A DNA stretch of 13,254 nt, taken from a bacterium UBP7_UBA7824 (lineage in GTDB: Bacteria > UBP7 > UBA6624). The notes beneath the pieces are model-generated. The model worked only from the letters and a program-made list of their open reading frames with translations, made no database searches and had not been told where the DNA came from. Positions 6,024 through 12,716 of the stretch are shown here, in pieces (the first letter of the stretch is position 1; each line of letters opens with the position of its first letter). A program made the translations under genes and the position numbers. The DNA lies in the NCBI GenBank assembly GCA_002501535.1, contig DLTY01000027.1:1-13254 (forward strand), written 5' to 3'.

Positions 6024-7552
6024 AATAGTTTGTTGTTTAAGTTCCCTATCATTTGATTTCTTTCTTCATCTTCCAAAAGAGCCATCTCCTCATTTCCAGC
6101 TTCTCTAAAAAGGGAAGATATTTGAAAGGATATGTTTAAGTTTTGTCCACGAAACTCTTTTGCTTCTTCAATCAGTTTAATCGCTTTTGTCTTGTTTCCG
6201 GTTTCAAGCTCTATTCTTGCTAACAGCAGGATGTTGTAAGGGTCAAAAGGAGCTAGTTTCAAAAGGTCTGATGAGCATGATTGAGACTGAAGCAGAGAGG
6301 ATTCGTCTTTTTCTGATTCTGACATTTTGCTTTTTAGCAAAAAGCTCCATGCGCATAATGCAAGATATTCATTCCTGGCATTTTCTTCTTGCGAGCTTTC
6401 TAAACTTTTGGAGCCAGATGAATCGTAATTACCTAATAGCAAATCTCTGTAGATTAAATAAACTTTGTCATTTACGACAATTTCATGAGAAGAGGTTATT
6501 TTGTTTTTTATGTCGTTGTAAAGTTCATTTAATGGTGCTGAAACTTGTATGCTTTGGACCCTAACGGCTTCATAATTTTTTGAATAATCTGTTTCAACAG
6601 CAATTTGCTCAAGGTTTAACTCTTTGTTGTTTTTGCTTTTTTGCGTTTTGACAAATTCTTCATATTCTTGACCAGAAGCTTCTCTGTATTCAAGACCTAT
6701 AGAAAAAAATGTTTCATTGCCTAGTTGATATTTAATTATTTTTTGCTGATTTAGTTCTTCAAAAGGTATCATTGCGGACTCTGCTTCAGCTCTTGTTATC
6801 CATCTACTCGCTATTGACCTCAAGCCAGGTCTTCCATTGTTTAATTCAAGTGATATCTCAGTAAGGTTTTTGCCTTCGTCTATCATGTTTTGGATCACGT
6901 TTTCAATATCTTTTTTGTATGTTTCTGAATCAGATTGTGCTGTCATAGATATTGAAACTTCAATTTCTTCAATCATTAAATCCTCTTCGATTAGATTTAG
7001 ATAATCTGTTTCAGACATTCCTAAAGAGGAGATTCTGTTGAAAAATGCCTTTTTTGCTTCTTTTCTGCTTTTAAATTTTTCAAAAAAATTACCTTCTTCA
7101 TCTTGGTTTATGAAAAAGCTTTCCAGATCTCTTTCTTTTCTTTCTGAAATAGAGCTATCTTTGATTTTTATTTTTTGAATTTTTGCTTCGCTCAAGAAAA
7201 CCCTTCTTTCAATTATCTCATCCATGCTTTCTACCCTGAATTGAATCATGTCCATGATCCCTGGAGCTGAGGATGGGTTTTGCACTCTCCATTGTTGGAC
7301 TTTTAAGCCAACAAGTCGGCTTACCGAGTTTTCATCAATTGCCTCTCCGTCAACTACAGATGGAGCAATTTCAAGTTGTTGCTGAAGTGCTTCATCGCTA
7401 ATTTTTGTTGATTTTGTAAATGTTGTACCATAATTCCAAAAAATAGAAACTACAAAGATTAAACCTGTTGTTATGAAAAAAGGTCTAGAGTATTTCCTTA
7501 TTGTTCCCACCAGGGTAATTTTTTTTTCAATATGTTTGAACTTTTTGCCCAT
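6020..7552 (-). CDS. Membrane-anchored SurA/PpiD-like protein with C-terminal TPR-like segment
   Basis: Probably a periplasmic folding factor tethered to the inner membrane; the family call is tentative. The 510-aa product has a basic cytoplasmic N-terminus, one helix at about 24-42 (FFITTGLIFVVSIFW), then a large, mostly charged helical region. Residues about 65-205 resemble the SurA/PpiD N-terminal chaperone domain (VVDGEAIDENSV, LKVQQWRVQ, FFNRISSLGMSETDYLNLIEEDL). The next part (about 215-290) weakly resembles a degenerate parvulin domain, with no convincing active site. A Ser-rich linker near 370-385 leads to a TPR-like helical tail (LLARIELETGNKTKAIKLIEEAKE). The ATG at 7552 lies 9 nt after rpmB with no clear ribosome binding site. 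Its place between rpmB and miaB suggests operon expression rather than shared function. Confidence 0.7.
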   Translation of the reverse strand: MGKKFKHIEKKITLVGTIRKYSRPFFITTGLIFVVSIFWNYGTTFTKSTKISDEALQQQLEIAPSVVDGEAIDENSVSRLVGLKVQQWRVQNPSSAPGIMDMIQFRVESMDEIIERRVFLSEAKIQKIKIKDSSISERKERDLESFFINQDEEGNFFEKFKSRKEAKKAFFNRISSLGMSETDYLNLIEEDLMIEEIEVSISMTAQSDSETYKKDIENVIQNMIDEGKNLTEISLELNNGRPGLRSIASRWITRAEAESAMIPFEELNQQKIIKYQLGNETFFSIGLEYREASGQEYEEFVKTQKSKNNKELNLEQIAVETDYSKNYEAVRVQSIQVSAPLNELYNDIKNKITSSHEIVVNDKVYLIYRDLLLGNYDSSGSKSLESSQEENARNEYLALCAWSFLLKSKMSESEKDESSLLQSQSCSSDLLKLAPFDPYNILLLARIELETGNKTKAIKLIEEAKEFRGQNLNISFQISSLFREAGNEEMALLEDEERNQMIGNLNNKLF

Positions 7553-7561
7553 AGAGATTAT

Positions 7562-7780
7562 TTATTTATTGTCTTTTACTGTTGAAGAAAGGCCTTTCTT
7601 CTTAATTGTTCTAAGTGTTTTGTTTGAAACTCTTAATGTGACATAATGTCCCTTTTCTTCGTCCCAAACTCTTTTTTTAATTAAATTTATAGAGAACCTT
7701 CTTTTAGACTTCCTGTGTGAGTGACTTACGATATTCCCACTTTTCCCTTGTTTTCCAGTTATTTGATCTTTTCTTGACAT
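7562..7780 (-). CDS. rpmB: 50S ribosomal protein L28
   Basis: Small basic protein of the large ribosomal subunit. The 72-aa sequence follows the L28 pattern: an N-terminal ITGKQGKSGN segment, the VSHSHRKSKRRF motif, a strand ending in VTLRVSNKTLRTIKKKGL, and a short charged tail. The N-terminal CxxTGK and later Cys positions of zinc-binding L28 forms are absent (D5-Q-I-T instead), so it is a zinc-free version. The gene ends in closely spaced stops (TAAATAAATAA). It heads a four-gene minus-strand block and is divergent from rsmD across only 25 bp. Its upstream sequence has no Shine-Dalgarno; instead it reads CCTCCTT immediately before the ATG. Confidence 0.96.
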   Translation of the reverse strand: MSRKDQITGKQGKSGNIVSHSHRKSKRRFSINLIKKRVWDEEKGHYVTLRVSNKTLRTIKKKGLSSTVKDNK

Positions 7781-7805
7781 AAGGAGGTAATTATACTATT
7801 AGATT
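7781..7805. promoter_or_regulatory. 25-bp divergent promoter spacer between rpmB and rsmD
   Basis: On the minus strand a perfect -10 TATAAT occupies 7795-7790, leaving 9 nt to the rpmB ATG. On the plus strand TATACT occupies 7792-7797, leaving 8 nt to the rsmD ATG. The two -10 boxes overlap, so the two promoters probably compete for polymerase. With such short distances, transcripts would start at or within a few bases of the ATG, meaning leaderless or nearly so. No good -35 is seen at the usual spacing on either strand. A perfect AAGGAGGT lies at 7781-7788 on the plus strand, but it is 17 nt from the rsmD ATG, too far for normal use. Confidence 0.6.
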
Positions 7806-8369
7806 ATGAGAAAAATTAAAAAATATTTAAAGATACATGGTGGAGAGCTAAATTCGAGAAAGGTATTTTTTTACCAAAGATCCAATTTGAGACCTTTGAC
7901 TGGTAGGTGGAGACAGGTAATATCTGATAAATTCAATGATCTTGAAGGAAAAAATGTTGCTGATTTATTTGCCGGTAGTGGTATATGGGGTATAAGTATG
8001 CTTAGCAACAGGGCCAAGCATGTTGTTTTTTTTGAAAAAGATGCTAGAAGCTTACGTGTAATTCGTGAAAATTTAATAGATCTTAAAGTAACACAAGGTA
8101 GATACAGCATGGTGTATGGTTCGTTGCCGCATTCATTACAAACATCTGAGTCATCTTTTGATCTTATTTGCTGTGACCCTCCTTTCAAGAATTTAGATTT
8201 AGGAAGTGAAGTTTTGAAGTCTTGTCAGAATCTTGTTAAAAGACAGACAACGCTTGTATGTAGATGGCCAAATAAAATATCACTACCTAAGCTTTACAAT
8301 TTAGAACTAGTGCAAAAAATAGAACATGGAAATGAAAGTTTGAATTTCTTTAATTTGAAAAATGTCTAA
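7806..8369 (+). CDS. rsmD: 16S rRNA (guanine966-N2)-methyltransferase
   Basis: Methylates N2 of G966 in 16S rRNA using S-adenosylmethionine. The 187-aa length fits RsmD. Visible family features in order: LRPLTGRWRQ (28-37), the variant of the RsmD RPTxxRxRE motif; the SAM-binding loop DLFAGSGIWG (53-62); the acidic residue E77 at the end of the second strand; and the catalytic DPPF motif (124-127). The second half is a shortened Rossmann fold. ATG 7806 is the only reasonable start, since a TAG lies two codons upstream. It overlaps coaD by 8 nt; rsmD-coaD is a pairing seen in many bacteria and supports both calls. Confidence 0.92.
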   Translation: MRKIKKYLKIHGGELNSRKVFFYQRSNLRPLTGRWRQVISDKFNDLEGKNVADLFAGSGIWGISMLSNRAKHVVFFEKDARSLRVIRENLIDLKVTQGRYSMVYGSLPHSLQTSESSFDLICCDPPFKNLDLGSEVLKSCQNLVKRQTTLVCRWPNKISLPKLYNLELVQKIEHGNESLNFFNLKNV

Positions 8370-8868
8370 AGAGGTAGTGTATTCCGGGACTTTTGACCCT
8401 GTAACAAGGGGTCATTTAAACATCTTAAAAAGAAGTCTTTCTTGTTTTGATGTTGTTCATGTGTTGATTGCAAAGAATCCTGCAAAAAAATGTTGGTTCT
8501 CATCCGGTGAAAGAAAACAGATGATGGTATCTTCCGCTTGTGAGGAACTTGTAGAAGATGATTTTGACAGGGTTAAAGTCCATGTTGTTGATGGTTTGAT
8601 TACTGACTGGATGAGAAAAAATAAAATTAATGTAATAGTCAGAGGTTTGAGAGCTGTTAGTGATTATGAATATGAGCTACAAATGAGCTTGATGAATAGC
8701 CAGCTGTTACATGGATGTGAAACTATATTTATGGTTGCAGATTCCAAATGGTCATTTGTTTCCTCTAGACTTATCAAAGAGGTTGCATTGTTGGGTGGAG
8801 ACTTTTCAGAACAGGTTCCTGCTTCCATTCTTGACAATATTAAAAAAAGGATTCAAGAAAAAGATTGA
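8362..8868 (+). CDS. coaD: Phosphopantetheine adenylyltransferase
   Basis: Fourth step of coenzyme A synthesis: joins ATP and 4'-phosphopantetheine to give dephospho-CoA and pyrophosphate in the cytoplasm. The 168-aa length is typical. Motifs: YSGTFDPVTRGHL (7-19) with the nucleotidyltransferase TxGH signature (15-18); VRGLRAVSDYEYELQM (93-108); and WSFVSSRLIKEVALLGGD (130-147) with the SS-x-x-x-K signature region. All match the bacterial CoaD consensus closely. The ATG at 8362 lies within the end of rsmD. The stop TGA (8866-8868) overlaps a TTG that opens the next frame as TTGA. Confidence 0.96.
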   Translation: MSKEVVYSGTFDPVTRGHLNILKRSLSCFDVVHVLIAKNPAKKCWFSSGERKQMMVSSACEELVEDDFDRVKVHVVDGLITDWMRKNKINVIVRGLRAVSDYEYELQMSLMNSQLLHGCETIFMVADSKWSFVSSRLIKEVALLGGDFSEQVPASILDNIKKRIQEKD

Positions 8869-9707
8869 TTTATTTTTTTTTATTTTTAGATACTTTAATT
8901 AAAGGTTATGGTGATGTCTCAATGGCAGCAAATGGTTCTTTTGTTGCGTTATGTAAAAATGATAGCCAGATTGAAATAATCGGAAACAACTTCAAGGCAC
9001 AATCCTGTTACGTTTCATCTGATGGAAAAGGTTTTTTTGATTTTTCTAAAGGTTTAAACGGTTCTTATGAAGATGAATATTTTTTTTCAGCTCCCCAAGG
9101 GACACTTTCAAATTCAAACATGGTAATGGGTAAGGGCGTCCATGTAAAAGCTTCTTTTTTTGATTTTCAATCAAATGGCCCAGCAGCTTTCGATCATTTT
9201 GGAAAAATTACCTTAAAGGGCCCTTTTGAACAAGCAAATTATTTAAGTTATGCATTAGATGCAGAAAAAATTATTATTGAAAATTCAAATGTTTTTTTAT
9301 ATGGTTCTCCAAGCTTAAAGGGTGAAAATTTTTCTTTTCAATCAAACGCTCCCGTGTATCATTGGAGCTATGAGTTTCATGATGTTATCTCCTCGTCAGA
9401 CTTGGAGTACTTTGATTATGTGTTTAAAGACAATATTCTTGATGTTCGAGGGGATAAATTTTTTATGTATATAGACAATCAGGAGAATTCCTTTTTGAGA
9501 ATTTCTGAATTTAATTTGTCTTTTAAGGATTTAATGATATCTTCCAAAAATGCTTCAATTAAGATTTTTGAAGATTTTTTTAACATTTCTGCAACAGAAG
9601 GAGAACTGCTGATAAAATCAGATGATTTTTCTAGCTATGCTAAGAATGTTTTTGTTTTTAGTGATTTGAGCTGGAAGGCTGATGGTGGCGTAAAGGTTGT
9701 TTTTTAG
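8865..9707 (+). CDS. Unrecognised beta-rich envelope-type protein
   Basis: Not recognised with confidence. The 280-aa frame begins at TTG 8865, overlapping the coaD stop as TTGA; an in-frame ATG at 8922 would give 261 aa. The TTG version starts with a short hydrophobic run (IYFFLFL), a poor signal peptide. The rest is rich in Phe, Ser, Asn and Asp with alternating short hydrophobic segments, as in repetitive beta proteins. Strands such as KITLKGPF, AEKIIIENSNVFLYG and ASIKIF recall the LptA/LptC jelly-roll fold of lipopolysaccharide transport. The motif F(D/S)FQSN(G/A)P occurs twice (about 97-104 and 151-158), hinting at an internal duplication. It sits 3 nt before a Wzm-like permease, which fits a role in envelope glycan or LPS handling, but this is inference. 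Confidence 0.6.
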   Translation: MIYFFLFLDTLIKGYGDVSMAANGSFVALCKNDSQIEIIGNNFKAQSCYVSSDGKGFFDFSKGLNGSYEDEYFFSAPQGTLSNSNMVMGKGVHVKASFFDFQSNGPAAFDHFGKITLKGPFEQANYLSYALDAEKIIIENSNVFLYGSPSLKGENFSFQSNAPVYHWSYEFHDVISSSDLEYFDYVFKDNILDVRGDKFFMYIDNQENSFLRISEFNLSFKDLMISSKNASIKIFEDFFNISATEGELLIKSDDFSSYAKNVFVFSDLSWKADGGVKVVF

Positions 9708-9710
9708 CTT

Positions 9711-10541
9711 ATGAAGATTTTTGAATACACTGAGCTTTTGAAAAATTTAATACTTAGAGATCTTCGTCTTAGGTACAGAAATACCGGTTTGGGCTTTTTA
9801 TGGTCTCTTGTGCAGCCTTTGACAATGTTTTTTGTTTACTATGCTGTCTTTGGAGTCTTGCTTACTGATAAGTTTGGAATGGGAGGGACAACCTATCCAT
9901 TTCTTTTAATCATTGGCCTATTTGCTTTCAATTTCTTTTCTGGAGGGGTCACAAAATCAACGCCTTCAATAGTCCAAGCAGGAGGTTTATTGAAGCAAGT
10001 TGCTTTTCCAAGGATTGTTTTGCCTTTAGCTTCTGTTCTGGCTGAAGCAGTTCATTTTTTGATGATGTTAGTGATTTTGATTTTGGCATGTTTGCTCAAA
10101 TGGTGGCCAGATCATGGTTCCTTTCTTGAGCTTTTGCCAATTTTGTATTTGCCAGTTATACTTTTTTTGCATCTAATGATAACACTCGGTGTCGGTTTGC
10201 TTTTGTCTACAATGAATGTCTTTTACAGGGATACAGAGCAGCTTGCAAATACATTTATGACTGTTCTTTTTTTCGGAACTCCAGTTCTTTATGCTCCTCC
10301 GACATTAGAGAAGTTTCAGAGTCTGAATTTTTTGAATGAAAAAAGTGCTGAAATCATCCATCAAATTTATTACCTTAACCCAATGACACATGTAATTAAA
10401 TCATATAGAGATGTTCTTTTAGACCTATCTAGCCCTGATCTAATGTCACTTGCAATGGCTTTTGGCTTGGGTTTATTGTTGTTGGCTTGGGGTTATTGTG
10501 TTTTTATGAAATCCGAATCTAGATTTGCTGAGGAAGTATGA
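9711..10541 (+). CDS. ABC-2 type polysaccharide/O-antigen export permease (Wzm-like)
   Basis: Inner-membrane half of an ABC exporter that moves lipid-linked polysaccharide out of the cytoplasm. The 276-aa length and about six helices fit: roughly 29-50, 61-78, 102-128, 142-166, 179-193 and 246-265. The family motif RDLRLRYRNTGLGFLWSLVQP (near residues 16-36) and the later YLNPMTHVIKSYRDVLL (221-237) are the standard markers of Wzm/TagG/KpsM-type permeases. It is followed after 1 nt by the ATPase gene, so the two form a transporter. Whether the substrate is O-antigen, capsule or another glycan cannot be told from the permease. ATG 9711 is a clear start. Confidence 0.93.
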   Translation: MKIFEYTELLKNLILRDLRLRYRNTGLGFLWSLVQPLTMFFVYYAVFGVLLTDKFGMGGTTYPFLLIIGLFAFNFFSGGVTKSTPSIVQAGGLLKQVAFPRIVLPLASVLAEAVHFLMMLVILILACLLKWWPDHGSFLELLPILYLPVILFLHLMITLGVGLLLSTMNVFYRDTEQLANTFMTVLFFGTPVLYAPPTLEKFQSLNFLNEKSAEIIHQIYYLNPMTHVIKSYRDVLLDLSSPDLMSLAMAFGLGLLLLAWGYCVFMKSESRFAEEV

Positions 10542-10542
10542 G

Positions 10543-11760
10543 ATGTCTAGCCTAAAAAAAATAAAAATAGAACAAGGGGGAATAAAAGTTTCAAACCTTG
10601 TTAAAACTTTTTCACAAGGTGCAAAAAGAAGTTTTCGAGATAAGCTAGCCGGAATAAAAGGTAAAAAAACTTCCTTCAAAGTTCTTGATGATATTTCTTT
10701 GAGCATCAGGTCAGGAGAAATTATTGGTCTAATTGGCAGAAATGGAGCTGGAAAATCAACATTTTTAAAACTTTTGGCAGGTATTTATGCGTCTGATTCT
10801 GGTCATATCCAAATTGGAGGAAAGGTTGCAAGTCTGTTGGAGCTTGGTGCTGGTTTTCATCCAGAGTTAACCGGTAGAGAAAATATATATCTCAATGCCT
10901 CTTTGTTGGGAATGAGCGGTAAAGACATAAAGTTGAAAGAAGAATCTATTTTTGAATTTGCTGAATTGAAAAATTTTGCTGATGCCCAAATAAAAACATA
11001 TTCAATGGGTATGGTTTTACGTTTAGCTTTTTCAATAGCTATAGCACTTGATCCCGATGTTTTTTTATTGGACGAGGTTATAGGGGTTGGCGATCTGTCT
11101 TTTCAACAAAAGTGTTTTACAAAATTAAATGAACTTAAAGCAGAAGGAAAAACTATAGTTTTTGTAAGCCATAACTTAACCATAATTAGATATTTTTCAG
11201 AAAGATTATTATGGTTGGAGGATGGGAAAATAGAAGGTTTTGGAGACAAGCATCAAATATTAGACAGATACAGGGAAAGGTTAGCTGTTTCTGGTGGGGA
11301 TTTAACTAGAACGAAAGAAGGGGTTCAGAGATGGGGGGACGGCCCTATTGCAATTGATAATGTGAAATTTTTAGATGCAACAGGAAGTGAAACTCATCTT
11401 TTCAGACACGGAGAACCAATGGAATTAATTATAGAAATTGGATCAAGAGCTCCAATCAAAGATAGCACTGCGGTTATAGCTATTCAGTTTCATGGAGACT
11501 ACGGACAATCCTTAATAGGGCCTATACTGCATACAGTTTCAATACCTGGAGATGGTCCTTGGAAGTATAAATACAGAATACAAAAATTACCTTTCTTGAG
11601 AAGAGAGTTCTTTTTATCTGTAGGTGTTTTTGAAGAGGGAAATTTAATGCAGCCTAGCGATCAACGAGAGAAAGGCTATAGATTCACCGTTCTTGACGGG
11701 GGAGAAAGGATGACTATGGGCTTGATTGACCCAGGAGGTTCTTGGGAGGGTCCTTTTTAA
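10543..11760 (+). CDS. ABC exporter ATPase with C-terminal extension (Wzt-like)
   Basis: ATPase partner of the preceding permease. I start it at ATG 10543, with AGGAAG about 6 nt upstream, rather than at the longer frame's TTG 10525; this gives 405 aa. Walker A is GRNGAGKST (65-73), the signature is YSMGM (163-167), the Walker B end is FLLDE (184-188) and the H-loop His is H220. The LELGAGFHPELTGRENIYLN segment (100-119 area) is typical of Wzt/TagH ATPases. After about residue 270 comes a further beta-rich domain of some 130 aa (QRWGDGPIAIDNVKF... to the end). Such an extension is known in Wzt proteins, where it reads the finished end of the O-polysaccharide chain. Simpler TagH/KpsT ATPases lack it, so a chain-end-sensing exporter is the best inference. 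Confidence 0.93.
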   Translation: MSSLKKIKIEQGGIKVSNLVKTFSQGAKRSFRDKLAGIKGKKTSFKVLDDISLSIRSGEIIGLIGRNGAGKSTFLKLLAGIYASDSGHIQIGGKVASLLELGAGFHPELTGRENIYLNASLLGMSGKDIKLKEESIFEFAELKNFADAQIKTYSMGMVLRLAFSIAIALDPDVFLLDEVIGVGDLSFQQKCFTKLNELKAEGKTIVFVSHNLTIIRYFSERLLWLEDGKIEGFGDKHQILDRYRERLAVSGGDLTRTKEGVQRWGDGPIAIDNVKFLDATGSETHLFRHGEPMELIIEIGSRAPIKDSTAVIAIQFHGDYGQSLIGPILHTVSIPGDGPWKYKYRIQKLPFLRREFFLSVGVFEEGNLMQPSDQREKGYRFTVLDGGERMTMGLIDPGGSWEGPF

Positions 11761-11762
11761 GT

Positions 11763-12716
11763 TTGAGAAAAGTTCTTGTTACCGGTGGCGCAGGCTATAT
11801 AGGAAGTTCTTTAGTTCCTTTGCTTTTAAGACAAGGTTTTTCCGTTACTGTTTTTGATGATTTGTCTTATGGCAATTACGGCATCAGAAAATATCTTAGC
11901 AAAATTGATTTAATCGAAGGTGATGTTGGAAATTTAGAACTTCTAAAAAAAAGTGCAATTGGTTCTTGTGCAATTATTCATCTTGCTGGTACAAGCGGTG
12001 ATCCTAGTTGTGATCTTGATCCAAAAAAATGTGCTAAAGACAATTATGAATCTACAAAAAATATAGTTGAAATATGTAAAGAGTTTGAAATAAGCAGGCT
12101 TGCTTTCGCAAGTTCATGTTCTGTTTATGGGGCCCAGGATGGAATGGTGGATGAAGACTCAAAACCAAATCCCTTAACGCTTTACGCAAGAACCAAACTT
12201 GACTCTGAAAGCAAGGTTTTGTCTCTTAAGGGAGGATGTGCCTTGAGGTTAAGTACTTTATTTGGAGCTTCAGGTAGAACAAGATGCGATCTTGTTGTTA
12301 ATTTATTGACATGCCATGCTTTTCAAAGTGGAAAAGTAATGTTGTTCGGTGGAGACCAATGGAGACCACTTCTTGATGTAAAAGATGCAGCCAAGGCATT
12401 TTTTATGGCTATAACTCTTGATAAAGAAAAAGTAAATGGTATCTTTAACGTTGGATCAACTGTTCAAAATTTGAAGGTAAAGCAAATTGCTTATTTGCTT
12501 GGAGAGGAGATAAGGAATGTTGATATAAATATTCATCCTGTAGATAGAGATGCAAGAAGTTATAAAGTTTCTTTTGAGAAGATCAGAAAGAATTGGGGTT
12601 ATGAATCAGAGTATTCGGTTCTTGACGGGATTAAAGAAATAAAAGCATGCCTAGAGAATCGTTCGATTGAAAACTGGAAAGATCCAATTTATTCGACAAG
12701 GGGAAGAATATTGTGA
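11763..12716 (+). CDS. NAD-dependent sugar-nucleotide epimerase/dehydratase
   Basis: Extended short-chain dehydrogenase/reductase acting on a nucleotide sugar, probably to supply the glycan exported by the neighbouring transporter. From TTG 11763 the product is 317 aa. It has the NAD-binding loop GGAGYIG (8-14), acidic residues D32/D33 at the end of the second strand, HLAG (73-76), a SSCSVYG segment (117-123) with Ser118 as probable catalytic residue, and the YxxxK pair Tyr141/Lys145 (YARTK). RPLLDVKDAAKA (201-212) is the usual family C-terminal motif. The open frame begins upstream at TTG 11742, but that part overlaps the ATPase gene and precedes the Rossmann strand. The exact substrate (UDP-glucose/galactose 4-epimerase, dTDP-glucose dehydratase or a reductase) cannot be decided from the motifs. 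Confidence 0.9.
   Translation: MRKVLVTGGAGYIGSSLVPLLLRQGFSVTVFDDLSYGNYGIRKYLSKIDLIEGDVGNLELLKKSAIGSCAIIHLAGTSGDPSCDLDPKKCAKDNYESTKNIVEICKEFEISRLAFASSCSVYGAQDGMVDEDSKPNPLTLYARTKLDSESKVLSLKGGCALRLSTLFGASGRTRCDLVVNLLTCHAFQSGKVMLFGGDQWRPLLDVKDAAKAFFMAITLDKEKVNGIFNVGSTVQNLKVKQIAYLLGEEIRNVDINIHPVDRDARSYKVSFEKIRKNWGYESEYSVLDGIKEIKACLENRSIENWKDPIYSTRGRIL

Noticed and set aside
6187..6564. 125-aa plus-strand frame inside the PpiD-like gene
   Set aside because: Antisense to a continuous 510-codon frame; its Cys/Phe/Leu-rich composition is typical of a reverse-strand shadow.
7774..7797. TTGACA at 7774-7779 as the -35 box for rsmD
   Set aside because: The spacing to TATACT is only 12 nt, and the hexamer is the reverse complement of the rpmB start region; a 17-nt spacing would put the start site inside rsmD.
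7871..8188. 105-aa minus-strand frame inside rsmD
   Set aside because: Opposite the RsmD SAM-binding and DPPF motifs; a shadow.
8711..8902. 63-aa plus-strand frame across the coaD end
   Set aside because: Out of frame with the conserved CoaD C-terminus; no independent evidence.
10473..10706. 77-aa minus-strand frame at the permease/ATPase junction
   Set aside because: Antisense to conserved coding sequence; no recognisable product.
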